A DNA stretch of 64,000 bases from JAXGPP01 sp040766885 (GCA_040766885.1 JAXGPP010000001.1:434001-498000); one strand, 5' to 3'; positions 25,629 to 35,558 are shown, counted from the first letter of the stretch. The notes: generated by a model from the letters alone, not told the origin. Made by a program: numbers and translations.

Positions 25629-25979
25629 TCAATAGCCGCTGATTGTAGCCGCTGCGGGAATCGATGACGAGCCCGGCAAGTCGACCGGCATCCCATCGGT
25701 CTTGGCCTGGCTGCCGCGACGAATGTGGCTCAGTGGGCGCTCGGATGACGGTTCACCCGTCTCGCGGCGCGCCGTTTGGTTCCGGCTAGCCCGTCGCGAC
25801 GACGAGACAGCCTCCTCCTCGGCGCGAACGGCCTCGCGGATTTCGCTGCGGTGAATGGGAACATCAGCCGGGGCCTGAATGGCCAGTCGCACCCGATTCC
25901 CACTGATTGCCGCCACAGTGACGATGATGTTATCGCCAATGATCAGCTTTTCGCTTTGCTTTCTGCTCAGTACCAGCAT
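25629..25979 (-). CDS. csrA: Carbon storage regulator CsrA with long C-terminal tail
   Basis: 116 residues from the ATG at 25979; the open frame continues to 26051 but the CsrA fold starts exactly at MLVLSRKQSEKLIIGD. Residues 1-55 are a complete CsrA domain: beta strands IIVTVAAISGNRVRLAIQAP and the RNA-contacting arginine of VPIHRSEIREAV. CsrA dimers bind GGA motifs in mRNA leaders and repress or stabilise translation. Normal CsrA is 60-75 residues; here about 45 more follow, rich in Arg, Ser, Glu and Pro (SSSRRASRNQTARRETGEPS), likely disordered. The tail may be a planctomycete feature or a binding surface. A second csrA-type gene, fused to a receiver domain, is at 52624-53400. Confidence 0.9.
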   Translation of the reverse strand: MLVLSRKQSEKLIIGDNIIVTVAAISGNRVRLAIQAPADVPIHRSEIREAVRAEEEAVSSSRRASRNQTARRETGEPSSERPLSHIRRGSQAKTDGMPVDLPGSSSIPAAATISGY

Positions 25980-26477
25980 CGTGCCGCCCTTCCGTGGTTG
26001 AGTTTTGGGAGTTCTCCTCAATGACGCCACAGTTGTACTCGCGCAGGCCACAATCGGTTCTAAGGGAGAGTCCTGTGCCGACGTGAGAAAATTCCTTACC
26101 CCCCGATAGAGACGAGAATGGCCGGCTGACTTGCAGCCCTATTCCTGGAAAACACGCCTGCGAGAGCGTGCTCAGCGATGCCTACAGCTACCCGACATGC
26201 GCGAAGGTTGCACCACCTCTGCGCCTCCAGTAGCATGATCCGGATCTGGCGGTTGATGCGATGCGCGTTATGCGGCGCAACTCATTCTCTGAAAATGACT
26301 TGTAGGAAATCCTGTTCCACTTGAGCCACCCTGCTGTTAAGTTCGTGATCGTGGCAGGTCGCTGCGGAGCCGTCTGGCCTTGAGTCTCAAAATGCTGGCT
26401 GGCGGACATCGCGCTGCGGCTGATGGTTCTGACGCCGATGCGAGGCCCCGCCACATTTTGCCTGGGAGATTTCCGTG
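25980..26477. other. Divergent intergenic region between csrA and the DUF4838 gene
   Basis: About 500 bases; no gene recognised. It must hold the promoters of both divergent genes, but no paired boxes convinced me. It is less GC-rich than its surroundings around 26200-26350. Confidence 0.35.
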
Positions 26478-28433
26478 ATGCGAACATGGTGTGTGTTGGT
26501 GGGGTTGGCCGCGATGATTGGCTCTTCGGCGAGGGGCGCGGAGGTGCTGCTCGTCGATAAGGGGCAGCCCAAGGCGGTGATCATCCTGGCCGCGACGCCT
26601 TCCTCGGCGGCCCGACAGGCGGCCGAGATGGTCCGCAGCCACTTGCGCGAGATGTCAGGGGCCACAATCGAGATTCGCCGCGAGAACGACCTTGGCGAGG
26701 CCTCTGGGGCTCAGATTCTCATTGGCCAAAGCCGGCTCACCGAGGCGCTGGGTTTGGGCGACGCAGGACTTCGCCCGGGCGGCATACGCATCAAGACAGC
26801 GCCGGGGATGGTGGCCGTCTACGGATTGGACGACAAGACGCCGACCGACCCGTCGGGCACGCTTCACGCCGCTACCGTGCTGTTGGAACGCTTGGGCTGC
26901 CGCTATCTATGGCCTGGCCACTTGGGCAAGATTGTTCCCACGCGGCCGACCGTGGCGGTTGACGAATTGGACATCACCTACAACCCGGCCATCATCCAGC
27001 GCCGCATCCGCAGCCTCGGCTACAGCGACCGCCTCCAGCAAGGGCTCGACCGCCTGGGCGTCACGAAGGAGGCCTACGAACGCCACTTCAGAGAGGCGAC
27101 CGACCCGGGGTTCGCCGATCCGGGTTGGTTCGGCTGGCAGTGCTTGGGCGGCAGCATGAATCTGCGCGCGGGGCACGCCTTCGGAGACTACTGGGAGGCG
27201 TATCACCAGCAGCATCCCGAGTGGTTCGCGCTTCAGCCCAACGGCTCGCGGGAACATGTGGGCGGCCCGGAACGGGCGAGGCTCTGCAAGACCAATCCCG
27301 AGTTGATCGCGACGATCGTCCGCGAGAAGATCGCCGAACTGGACGCCGATCCGTCGCGACCGAGCGTCTCGATCTCTCCCAACGATGGCGGCCCGAGCAC
27401 GTTCTGCATGTGCGACCGGTGCCGTCAACTGGACCCTGCCGAGGGACGCAAGATCGAGTTGCACTACGACGACAGGTCCGGCGGCCGAACGGAGCGGAAG
27501 TATTTTGATTACGTTTCGCTGACTGACCGCATGTGCTGGTTCTATAACGCGGTCGCTGAACAGGTCGTGCGACGCCATCCCGATGCCCTGCTGGTCGCCG
27601 ACGCCTACAGCGTCTATTCGGCGCCGCCCGTGCGGGCGAAGCTGCATCCGAACATCGTTGTTCGCTTCGTGCCGATGACGTACCTTTCCGATGACGGCCG
27701 TCGCCGTGCCCGCGAGGACTGGGACGCCTGGGCGGCGGCGGCCAGGCTGATCTACTTCCGGCCCAATGTGCTCAACGGCGGGCGCCGTGACGGCACGCCG
27801 CTGGTCGTCGTCCACAAGCTGGCGGAAGACCTCCGCTATCTGGCCAGCCATCGCATGGTCGGCACCGACTTCGACTCCTGCCTGCACAATTGGGCAACGC
27901 ACGGGCTGAATTACTACGTACTTGCGAAGCTTCTGTGGAATCCGGAGCAGGATGTCGACGCGCTCATCGATGACTACTGCCGCTCGGGATTCGGTCCCGC
28001 GGCCGACGCGGTGAAGCGATACCTGCTGCGGATCGAAGAGTTGACCGATTCAATCGCACGCAGCACGGCCGGCGATGACTTTAAAGAGGTCGACGTCACC
28101 GCCCCATACACCCCCGAAGTCGTGGACGAGTTTCGCGGCCTGCTCAGCGACGCCACCCGGGCGGCCGGCGACGATGAGCCGGTATGCGCACGAATTGAAT
28201 TCCTGCGACAGGGGCTGGAGTTCACCGCTGGACAGGCGGCCGTGAACCGTTTGCTGGCCGACCGCAACCGGCCCGATCGCGCCGAAGCGAAGAAGCTGCT
28301 CGAGGAGCACCACCGGCGGATGCGCGAGATTTTCGACGAGCATCATCTGGCGGTGAACGTAGCCTATGTGATGTGGGGCAGCGGGGCGTACTGGAAGCGG
28401 CTGGGCTGGCAATGGCCCGAGCCAGAGAAATAG
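26478..28433 (+). CDS. Exported DUF4838 protein
   Basis: 651 residues from the ATG at 26478 (a GTG three bases earlier is in frame), with GGGAG upstream. Signal peptide: MRTWCVLVGLAAMIGSSARG. The first 150 residues resemble the N-terminal domain of alpha-glucuronidases (ARQAAEMVRSHLREMSGA, TLHAATVLLERLGCRYLWPG). The DUF4838 core follows, with its hallmark SISPNDGGPSTFCMCDRCRQ carrying three cysteines. The domain adopts a TIM-barrel-like fold and is common in planctomycete polysaccharide loci, yet no activity is established. The stop is ten bases before the esterase-like gene, so the two form an operon. Confidence 0.85.
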   Translation: MRTWCVLVGLAAMIGSSARGAEVLLVDKGQPKAVIILAATPSSAARQAAEMVRSHLREMSGATIEIRRENDLGEASGAQILIGQSRLTEALGLGDAGLRPGGIRIKTAPGMVAVYGLDDKTPTDPSGTLHAATVLLERLGCRYLWPGHLGKIVPTRPTVAVDELDITYNPAIIQRRIRSLGYSDRLQQGLDRLGVTKEAYERHFREATDPGFADPGWFGWQCLGGSMNLRAGHAFGDYWEAYHQQHPEWFALQPNGSREHVGGPERARLCKTNPELIATIVREKIAELDADPSRPSVSISPNDGGPSTFCMCDRCRQLDPAEGRKIELHYDDRSGGRTERKYFDYVSLTDRMCWFYNAVAEQVVRRHPDALLVADAYSVYSAPPVRAKLHPNIVVRFVPMTYLSDDGRRRAREDWDAWAAAARLIYFRPNVLNGGRRDGTPLVVVHKLAEDLRYLASHRMVGTDFDSCLHNWATHGLNYYVLAKLLWNPEQDVDALIDDYCRSGFGPAADAVKRYLLRIEELTDSIARSTAGDDFKEVDVTAPYTPEVVDEFRGLLSDATRAAGDDEPVCARIEFLRQGLEFTAGQAAVNRLLADRNRPDRAEAKKLLEEHHRRMREIFDEHHLAVNVAYVMWGSGAYWKRLGWQWPEPEK

Positions 28434-28442
28434 GAGCAAGTG

Positions 28443-30539
28443 ATGGTCAGTTCTCGGTTGTCGATCATTCTGATGGGAATCTCGTTAGCCGCTGCCGCGG
28501 TTTACGGCCAGGAGTCGGCGCCCGATGCAGGCCGCGGCGACAGGATGCTGGCAGCGTATTTTGCCGAAGAGACCGCGCGGCTCGCCGAGCGTTGCCTGGC
28601 GGACGTCGATTCGATTGAGGATTGGGAGGCAAACAAGGACGAGTACCGCCGCCAACTGCTGGAGATGCTCTCGCTTCATCCGCTGCCGGAGCGGAGCGAT
28701 CTCAAGGCGACGATCACCGGCCGGATCGAGCGCGACGATATCATCGTTGAGAATCTGCACTTCCAGTCGCGGCCCGGGTTGTACGTCACCGGCAACCTCT
28801 ATCTGCCGCGCGAGCGCCAGGGGCGCATCCCCGCGATTCTCTACGTTTGCGGCCACGGCGGCGTGAAGAAGGACGGCGTGAGCTACGGCAACAAGGCCAG
28901 CTATCAGCACCACGGGGTATGGTTCGCGCGTCACGGCTACGCCTGCCTGATGATCGACACGCTTCAACTCGGCGAGATCGAGGGGATTCACCACGGAACC
29001 TATCGCTACGGCATGTGGTGGTGGGCAAACCGCGGCTACACGCCTGCCGGCGTCGAAGCCTGGAACTGCATCCGGGCGCTCGATTACCTCGAAAGCCGTG
29101 AGGAAATCGATCCCGAGCGGTTCGGCGTGACCGGGCGATCCGGCGGAGGCGCGTATAGCTGGTGGATCGCGGCGCTCGACGACCGCATCAAGGCCGCCGT
29201 ACCCGTGGCGGGCATCACCGACCTGGAGAACCATGTGGTCGATGGCTGCGTCGAGGGACACTGCGACTGCATGTACTTCGTCAACACCTACGGCTGGGAT
29301 TACCCCTTGGTGGCTGCCCTGGTCGCGCCGCGGCCCTTGATGATCGGCAATAGCGACGCCGATCGGATCTTTCCTTTGGACGGCGTGCAGCGGACCTACG
29401 AGAAGGCGCGGCGGATCTACGAACTTCACGGGGCCGCCGATAAGATCACGCTCAATATCACGCCCGGCCCGCACAAGGACACGCCCGAACTGCGCGTGCC
29501 CGCCTTCCGCTGGTTCGACAAGCACCTCATGGGAATCGAGCGCGAGATCGAGGATTTCAGCGAGAAGCCGTTCGCGCCGGAAGAGCTCAAAGTCTTCAAG
29601 GAGTTGCCGGCCGACCAGCGGAACACGACCGCCCACGAGTGGTTCGTGCCTGCCGCGGCCCCGCCGGAACCTCCCAAGACCGCCGCTGAGTGGGCCGCCA
29701 CGCGCGACGCCTGGCGAAGAGCCCTCGATGAAAAGGTGTTTCGCGCCTGGCCCGGCGAGCCGGAACCGCTCGACGTGGCGGAGGTATTCTCCGCCGAGCG
29801 AGACGGTGTTCGCCTGAGCGCATACGATTTCACCAGCCAGGGCCCGGTGCGGCTGCGGATCTACCTCGCGCAACCCGCAGGCCTGGACAGACCCGAGCGG
29901 CTGTTCATCGACGTCGATGGCGAGTCGACGTGGAGCCGGTTTGTGTCGGCGATGCGGGTGGGCTTCGAGGAGCAGCTTCAAGGTGAGACGCTCCCCGACC
30001 CCGAGCCGCAGGCGTGGGCCGCCGAGGTGGAGTCATTTCGCAAGGCCCGCGATGCGTTCGCGCATGTTGTTCCCCGCGGAATCGGCCCGAGCGCGTGGAC
30101 TCGTGACGAGAAGGAGAATGTCCACACCCGGCGGCGATTCCTGCTCCTCGGCCAGTCGCTCGAAAGCGCCCAGATCTGGGACATTCGCCGCGCGATCCAG
30201 GCGTTGCGAACCATTGACCGCGTCAAGGACGCTCCAATGATGCTCGTCGGCGATCGTGAAGGAACGGACGTGCTGGCCCTCTACGCTTCGCTCTACGAGC
30301 CCGGCCTGGCGAGCGTCGGCGTTCAACTGACCTCGCCGAGCCATCGCGAGAGGCCCGTTCTGCTCAACGTGAGCCGTTACCTGGAACTGCCGCAAGTGCT
30401 TGCGTTAGCCGCCGAGCGCTCGCCCGTCGCGCTCCGCACGTCGACAATCGACGACTGGGCGGACGCGCTCGACACGGCCCGCGCACTCGGCTGGCCCGCC
30501 GGCCAGCTCGAAATCAAGGCAATCTCTACCCCAGATTAA
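28443..30539 (+). CDS. Exported acetyl-xylan-esterase-like alpha/beta hydrolase
   Basis: 698 residues from the ATG at 28443, with AGGAG seven bases upstream. Signal peptide: MVSSRLSIILMGISLAAAAV. The catalytic domain covers about residues 90-370: IPAILYVCGHGGVKKDGVSY, the nucleophile elbow FGVTGRSGGGAYSWW with serine in GRSGG, an aspartate in MIGNSDADRIFPL and the likely histidine in TPGPHKDTPELR. This pattern belongs to the AXE1/dienelactone-hydrolase group of esterases. The last 250 residues look like a second, degenerate hydrolase domain without a catalytic serine motif. It should remove acetyl or similar esters from polysaccharides. It follows the DUF4838 gene by ten bases. Confidence 0.8.
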   Translation: MVSSRLSIILMGISLAAAAVYGQESAPDAGRGDRMLAAYFAEETARLAERCLADVDSIEDWEANKDEYRRQLLEMLSLHPLPERSDLKATITGRIERDDIIVENLHFQSRPGLYVTGNLYLPRERQGRIPAILYVCGHGGVKKDGVSYGNKASYQHHGVWFARHGYACLMIDTLQLGEIEGIHHGTYRYGMWWWANRGYTPAGVEAWNCIRALDYLESREEIDPERFGVTGRSGGGAYSWWIAALDDRIKAAVPVAGITDLENHVVDGCVEGHCDCMYFVNTYGWDYPLVAALVAPRPLMIGNSDADRIFPLDGVQRTYEKARRIYELHGAADKITLNITPGPHKDTPELRVPAFRWFDKHLMGIEREIEDFSEKPFAPEELKVFKELPADQRNTTAHEWFVPAAAPPEPPKTAAEWAATRDAWRRALDEKVFRAWPGEPEPLDVAEVFSAERDGVRLSAYDFTSQGPVRLRIYLAQPAGLDRPERLFIDVDGESTWSRFVSAMRVGFEEQLQGETLPDPEPQAWAAEVESFRKARDAFAHVVPRGIGPSAWTRDEKENVHTRRRFLLLGQSLESAQIWDIRRAIQALRTIDRVKDAPMMLVGDREGTDVLALYASLYEPGLASVGVQLTSPSHRERPVLLNVSRYLELPQVLALAAERSPVALRTSTIDDWADALDTARALGWPAGQLEIKAISTPD

Positions 30540-30555
30540 GACGCCGCTCTGCACC

Positions 30556-30930
30556 ATGTCCGATTCCGAAACCACCATCGCCCAGCTTCGCGAGCGCGTC
30601 GAACAGTTCGTCGCCGAGCGGCACTGGCACCAGTTCCACACGCCGAAGAACCTGTCGATGTCGCTGGCGATCGAGGCGGCGGAACTGATGGAGCATTTTC
30701 AGTGGCTCACCGCCGAGCAGTCGCGCGAGCTGAAGCCGGAGAAGCTGGCAGAGGTGGGCGAGGAGCTGGCCGACGTGGTGACCTACGCGCTGGCGATGGC
30801 CAATGAGCTGAAGATTGATCTCTCCGCGGCGGTCATCGACAAGATGGCGAAGAATGAGCGGAAGTACCCGGCCGAAGAGTACCGGGGCTTGTTTGGCCGC
30901 GACGATCCGAACAAGATGGGAGACGTTTGA
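30556..30930 (+). CDS. MazG-like nucleotide pyrophosphohydrolase (dCTPase type)
   Basis: 124 residues, ATG at 30556, 17 bases after the esterase stop. It is a single four-helix MazG domain: the metal-binding pairs are in LAIEAAELMEHFQW (ExxE) and EVGEELADVVTYAL (ExxD), followed by lysine-rich KMAKNERKYP. Short single-domain members with this arrangement resemble the dCTP pyrophosphatase group that cleans up non-canonical or excess nucleotides. Its presence within an otherwise secreted polysaccharide cluster is odd: it has no signal peptide and acts in the cytoplasm. Co-transcription may be accidental. Confidence 0.85.
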   Translation: MSDSETTIAQLRERVEQFVAERHWHQFHTPKNLSMSLAIEAAELMEHFQWLTAEQSRELKPEKLAEVGEELADVVTYALAMANELKIDLSAAVIDKMAKNERKYPAEEYRGLFGRDDPNKMGDV

Positions 30931-30978
30931 CAGTCGGATGCAACCCTCGCAGTGGCACCACATAGACCGAGGTAAACC

Positions 30979-32916
30979 ATGAATCGCGCACAATATCGTA
31001 TCGCCTTCACGCTCATTACTGGCATTGTGTTCTGCAGTTGGCTGGCGGGGCCACTGGCCGCAGCGGATCCACCCGCGGCGGTCGACGCTTTCCAGCAGAA
31101 TGAGCGGCTTGGACGGGGCGTGAACATCATTGGCTATGATCCGCTGTGGCGCGACCGCGAGCGGGCGCGGTTCACCGACGAGCACTTCCGGCTCATCAAG
31201 GAGGCGGGTTTCGACTCGGTCCGTATCAACCTCCATCCCTTCCGCGACAACCGCGACACCGATGGCCAGACGCTCAGCGAACGCTGGCTCGAAACGCTCG
31301 ATTGGGCCGTCGATCAGGCTTTGGCCAACAAGCTGATGGTGATCCTCGATTTCCACGAGTTCACCCAGATGGGCGAGCACCCCGATGGCAACAAGGAACG
31401 GTTTCTCGGGATGTGGCGGACGATCGCCGAGCGGCAGCGCCACCGACCGAGCGAGGTTTTGTTTGAGATCCTGAACGAGCCCAACAAAAAGCTCACGCCG
31501 GAGAAGTGGAACGACCTGCTGGCCGAGGCGCTGGCGATCATTCGCCAGACGAACCCCGCGCGAACCGTCGTCATCGGCCCGGCGTTCTGGAATTCGGTCG
31601 ATCACCTCGATGAGCTCAGACTGCCCGAGGACGACCGCAACCTCATCGTGACGGTTCACTTCTACAAGCCTTTCGACTTCACCCACCAGGGCGCCTCGTG
31701 GACCGACCGCAAGGACAAGCTGGGCATCGAGTGGAAGGGCACGCCCGAGGAGCAACAGGCGATCACCGCCGATTTCGACAAGGTCCAGACCTGGGCCAAG
31801 GCCCAGCGGCGGCCGATCCTGCTGGGTGAATTCGGCGCGTACGACAAGGCCGATATGCCCTCGCGCGTCCGCTGGACGAGCTTTGTCACCCGGCAGGCCG
31901 AAAAGCGCGGCTGGAGCTGGGCGTACTGGCAATTCGACGGAGATTTCATTGTCTACAACATCAAGGAGGGCCACTGGGTGGAGCCAATCCGCAATGCTTT
32001 GCTCCCGCCAGAAACCAGTAGCGCCGCGGCGGGCGGGCAGACCAAATCCAGCAAGAAAGTTGTGTTCCTGGCCGGCGGTCCAAGCCATGGCTACGCCAGT
32101 CACGAGCACTACGCCGGCTGCCTGCTGCTGGCGAAATGCCTTGAGCAGGCAGTGCCGGGCGTGAAGACCGAGGTCTACAAGCTCTGGCCCGACGACCCGG
32201 CGACGCTCGACGACGCGGCGGCGATTGTCGTCTTCTGCGACGGCGGCGGAGGCAACATTGTCGTGCGTCACCTCGCCGACCTTGAACGTTTGATGAAGAA
32301 GGGAGTCGGCCTGGCCTGCCTCCACTATGCCGTGGAGGTGCCCAAGGGCGAGGCCGGCGAGCGGATGCTGGACTGGATCGGCGGCTATTTCGAGCAGCAC
32401 TGGTCGGTGAACCCGCATTTTGAAGGACGTTTTACCGAGTTCCCCGACCACCCGGTGAGCCGGGGCCTCAAGCCGTTCGCCGCGGAGGACGAGTGGTACT
32501 ACCACATGCGATTCCGCGAGAACATGCAGGGCGTGACGCCGATCCTTACCACGGTTCCGCCCGACAACACGCGCGAGCGTCCCGACGGTCCGCACAGCAA
32601 CAACCCCACCGTCCGCTCGCGCAAGGGTATGCCCGAGCATGTCGCCTGGGTCGCCGAGCGGGCCGACGGAGGCCGCGGGTTCGGCTTCACCGGCGGCCAC
32701 TGGCACTGGAACTGGGCCAACGACAGTTTCCGCACCGCGGCGCTCAACGGCATAGCCTGGACCGCCGGTCTCGACATCCCGCCAGGCGGCGTTCCCTCCA
32801 CCGCTCCCACACTCGCCGAACTGGAGCAAAGCCAGGACTTCCCCGCCCCTGAACGTTTCGACCGAACACGGGTAGAAAAACTACTCGAGATGTGGAAGTC
32901 GCAGGGGGACCGTTGA
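30979..32916 (+). CDS. Exported GH5 cellulase fused to a ThuA-like domain
   Basis: 645 residues, ATG at 30979. Signal peptide: MNRAQYRIAFTLITGIVFCS then WLAGPLAAAD. Residues about 40-340 are a GH5 TIM barrel: GRGVNIIGYDP, VRINLHPFRDN, acid/base glutamate in FEILNEPNKKL and nucleophile glutamate in ILLGEFGAYDK. After a short linker (SSAAAGGQTKSSKK) residues about 357-610 form a ThuA (trehalose-utilisation type, class I glutamine amidotransferase-like) domain: KVVFLAGGPSHGYASHEHY, GGYFEQHWSVNPHF, GGHWHWNWANDSFR. ThuA-like domains are usually separate proteins in planctomycetes; joining one to a GH5 enzyme is unusual. Beta-glucan or mannan hydrolysis is expected for the front half. Confidence 0.85.
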   Translation: MNRAQYRIAFTLITGIVFCSWLAGPLAAADPPAAVDAFQQNERLGRGVNIIGYDPLWRDRERARFTDEHFRLIKEAGFDSVRINLHPFRDNRDTDGQTLSERWLETLDWAVDQALANKLMVILDFHEFTQMGEHPDGNKERFLGMWRTIAERQRHRPSEVLFEILNEPNKKLTPEKWNDLLAEALAIIRQTNPARTVVIGPAFWNSVDHLDELRLPEDDRNLIVTVHFYKPFDFTHQGASWTDRKDKLGIEWKGTPEEQQAITADFDKVQTWAKAQRRPILLGEFGAYDKADMPSRVRWTSFVTRQAEKRGWSWAYWQFDGDFIVYNIKEGHWVEPIRNALLPPETSSAAAGGQTKSSKKVVFLAGGPSHGYASHEHYAGCLLLAKCLEQAVPGVKTEVYKLWPDDPATLDDAAAIVVFCDGGGGNIVVRHLADLERLMKKGVGLACLHYAVEVPKGEAGERMLDWIGGYFEQHWSVNPHFEGRFTEFPDHPVSRGLKPFAAEDEWYYHMRFRENMQGVTPILTTVPPDNTRERPDGPHSNNPTVRSRKGMPEHVAWVAERADGGRGFGFTGGHWHWNWANDSFRTAALNGIAWTAGLDIPPGGVPSTAPTLAELEQSQDFPAPERFDRTRVEKLLEMWKSQGDR

Positions 32917-33017
32917 CGCTCGAACCGCTTGACGGGCACGGGGGGCTTCGTCGAGAATTGCTGGAGGTGTTGCACGATTGAACGAGCCTGGACGGATTGG
33001 CTGGGGAGGCAATCGTC

Positions 33018-35492
33018 ATGGGGCCGATACACCGCATCGCATCGGGCATACTGATCGTCGGGGTGATCGTGGGCATGATGCCTGCCGGGGAGCCGCCGCG
33101 GCAGCCCTGGAGCGAGCTAGCCAGCTATCCCGGGCAAGGGCTGTCGCCCCTGTACGATCCGGCGCGGGAGGAATGCCGCCGCATCTTGCTGCACGGCCGG
33201 CAATGGGAAGTGCTGCCGCGTCCGGTTAGTAGTGTGCGGATCGGCTCGGACGGAACACCGTGCTTCGGGATGCACAATGGCGACACCTACTACCACGGCC
33301 TCTACGGCAATCCCGCGGCGATCCGCTGGGCTGCCGAACATAAGGGGGAGGGCTGCTTTCGCCTTTCGGTGAACAGCACCATCCTTGCAAATCAGGGCGA
33401 CGACCTCTGCCTGGTAGTGGATGGCGACAGACGCACGTTACAGGTTTTCTCTGGCGGCGTCTGGTCCAGCTATCAGACACTCGAACCGGGTGATCTCGGT
33501 CGCATCCGTCGGCCATGCACGCTGGCCAGGCACAGCCGAGGGGGCTGGTGGATCGCATCCGGCGCGGGGCTCTATCACCTGGCGGACGGGCATTGGGAGC
33601 GGGCGCAAATCCCGGATTGGCCTGGCGGCGCGGCCCAAGGCGTGGTAGCTGACAAGACGGGAAGAGCCGTGGCGTGGTCGGAAAAGAAGATCAACGACCA
33701 GGGGACAGTTGCCTTCTGGGACCAGGAGAGATGGTCCTCGGTTCAGATTCCTCGCAACGGCCCGTGGCACGAGGCCGCCTTGCGGCCCGACGGCAGCGTC
33801 CTGCTGGCCGGTCCGAAGCAGATCGCCATCGTGAGCCCGCCGGCTACGATCGTGAACGAACCTGCCGCCGACTGCGACCCGGAGGCCGCCGGGCACCTCC
33901 GGCTAGGGCACCTTCCGTTGCCTGGCGGGGGCTGGGCGGAGGTGCTCGACTCTGTCGCGATCAGCATTTCCGGCGGCGCGCTGTTCGCCGCACGCAGGCT
34001 GCCCGAGGGCGATACCGGGCTGGTCCGCCTGGCACCCGATGGCCCGGCAGAATGGCTCTCATTCGATGTCGCCGGAGGGATTCAACTTTCTCCTTGGGGC
34101 GACGGAGGTTTTCTGATTTGTGCCCCGGGCCGCGGCATTTATGGCCTTGAGCAGGATGCCGGCGAACCCGGCCTGCTGGCCGACGCGGACGAATTCCTGC
34201 CAGACGACCAATTGCTGGCCTGCGACCGTGAAGGTCACGTTTATCTGAAACGTTCGCCCGCCATCGTAGTCTTTTCGCCGCAAGCTGAATCGGGCGAGGC
34301 CGTAGAGGCTGAACCCATTGCCGAGTTTCCAATGCCACGCGTGCGGCGGGGCGTACAGGCTGGCTGGCCCGCCGCTGTCGACTCGCTCGGCCGCTGCTGG
34401 TATGTCCAAGCCGACGGCGCCGTGATGAGCTTTGCCGTCGGCGAAGGCACACCCCTCCTCGTCGACGACCGGCTCAGCGGAACGGGGTCACTATGGCCCG
34501 GCCGCGAGGGAGCGATGCTCATCCTCTTCGCCGACGGCCGGGCGGCGCTGGCCCGTCCCGAGCGCAGACTCGAGTTCGCCGAATCGCTCGTTGAGCTGAC
34601 CAGTCGTTGCCTTTCGATCATGCTGGCTACCGCGCCGCTGGCGTCGCAGGACGTGCGGCGCGGCGTTGACAGGCCGTCTCGACGCCATCGTCTTGCCTCG
34701 CCATGGATAGCGGGTGAAAGCGGGCTGTGGATCAGCGATGGACGGGCCATCTGGCGCTTCAATAGGCCGTCGGATGGTGTGGAAGACGCAGGAACAGTCA
34801 GCTTCGAACGGGTCTGCGATGGCAATTTCCTGTTTCTCGGTCCGCTCCGCTCGAAAGAACTCCTGCTTGTTCCCCGGGAAGACGACCAGGCAGGCCGGTT
34901 GACCTCCTGGCTGTCGATTCAAGACATCGATGCAGACGTGAGCCCTACGCCGGTTGCCTCGCCTCCGTCTGAGAGTGCCGGCGGTCTGCTTTCCAATCCG
35001 GCCAGTGTCAGCGGTCCGTGGCTTCTCGACTCTGAAGGGTGGCTGTGGATCGAGGAATCGTTCGACCGTGTTTACCGGGTGGATTCGACCAGCGGCTGGC
35101 GAATAATGCGCGATTTTGGAGAACCCGAACTGGAACACCCGCAGGGGTGCGCCTGGGCGTACCACAGCGCCCGTGTCTTCCCCGGTTACGAAATCGCGGG
35201 TCCCGATATCCGCCGTTCGTGCCGCCCCACGTACGTCGAGCATCTGACGCCGCTGGCCGTGCTGGAACGCGGAGTTGTCTGCCTGACTCCGGATGGACTG
35301 GCCTTGCTCGCTGTCGACCTCAGTCAGCCGGAGGCAGATTCGGTAGTGGACAGAATTCGCGTGCGTTGGCGAGTGCGGCCGGCCATCTACCTGGGCCACT
35401 CGGAGAGCGGTGTTTACTTCGTCAGCGGCGAGCATGGGCAGTCGCGCGTTGTCGCCGTGGAAATGCCGAAGCGCTGGCGAGCGAAACCCTAA
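33018..35492 (+). CDS. Exported propeller-like protein, first of a tandem pair
   Basis: 824 residues from the ATG at 33018, preceded by GGGGAGG; 32997 is a weaker start. A short hydrophobic N-terminus (HRIASGILIVGVIVGMMPAG) is a signal peptide or anchor. The rest is made of short beta repeats with aromatic-glycine endings (LARHSRGGWWIASGAGLYHL, LDSEGWLWIEESFDRVYRVD) like the blades of two-component-regulator propellers, but no kinase, DNA-binding or enzyme motif is present. It shares the order of motifs with the next gene, and the two probably arose by duplication. Function unknown; extracellular ligand binding is a guess. Confidence 0.65.
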   Translation: MGPIHRIASGILIVGVIVGMMPAGEPPRQPWSELASYPGQGLSPLYDPAREECRRILLHGRQWEVLPRPVSSVRIGSDGTPCFGMHNGDTYYHGLYGNPAAIRWAAEHKGEGCFRLSVNSTILANQGDDLCLVVDGDRRTLQVFSGGVWSSYQTLEPGDLGRIRRPCTLARHSRGGWWIASGAGLYHLADGHWERAQIPDWPGGAAQGVVADKTGRAVAWSEKKINDQGTVAFWDQERWSSVQIPRNGPWHEAALRPDGSVLLAGPKQIAIVSPPATIVNEPAADCDPEAAGHLRLGHLPLPGGGWAEVLDSVAISISGGALFAARRLPEGDTGLVRLAPDGPAEWLSFDVAGGIQLSPWGDGGFLICAPGRGIYGLEQDAGEPGLLADADEFLPDDQLLACDREGHVYLKRSPAIVVFSPQAESGEAVEAEPIAEFPMPRVRRGVQAGWPAAVDSLGRCWYVQADGAVMSFAVGEGTPLLVDDRLSGTGSLWPGREGAMLILFADGRAALARPERRLEFAESLVELTSRCLSIMLATAPLASQDVRRGVDRPSRRHRLASPWIAGESGLWISDGRAIWRFNRPSDGVEDAGTVSFERVCDGNFLFLGPLRSKELLLVPREDDQAGRLTSWLSIQDIDADVSPTPVASPPSESAGGLLSNPASVSGPWLLDSEGWLWIEESFDRVYRVDSTSGWRIMRDFGEPELEHPQGCAWAYHSARVFPGYEIAGPDIRRSCRPTYVEHLTPLAVLERGVVCLTPDGLALLAVDLSQPEADSVVDRIRVRWRVRPAIYLGHSESGVYFVSGEHGQSRVVAVEMPKRWRAKP

Positions 35493-35558
35493 CCGGTTGC
35501 GAGCGGAGGACTATCCTCCAGAAATTTTCCCACCCTGCGATACAACCCAGGGGGCTTT

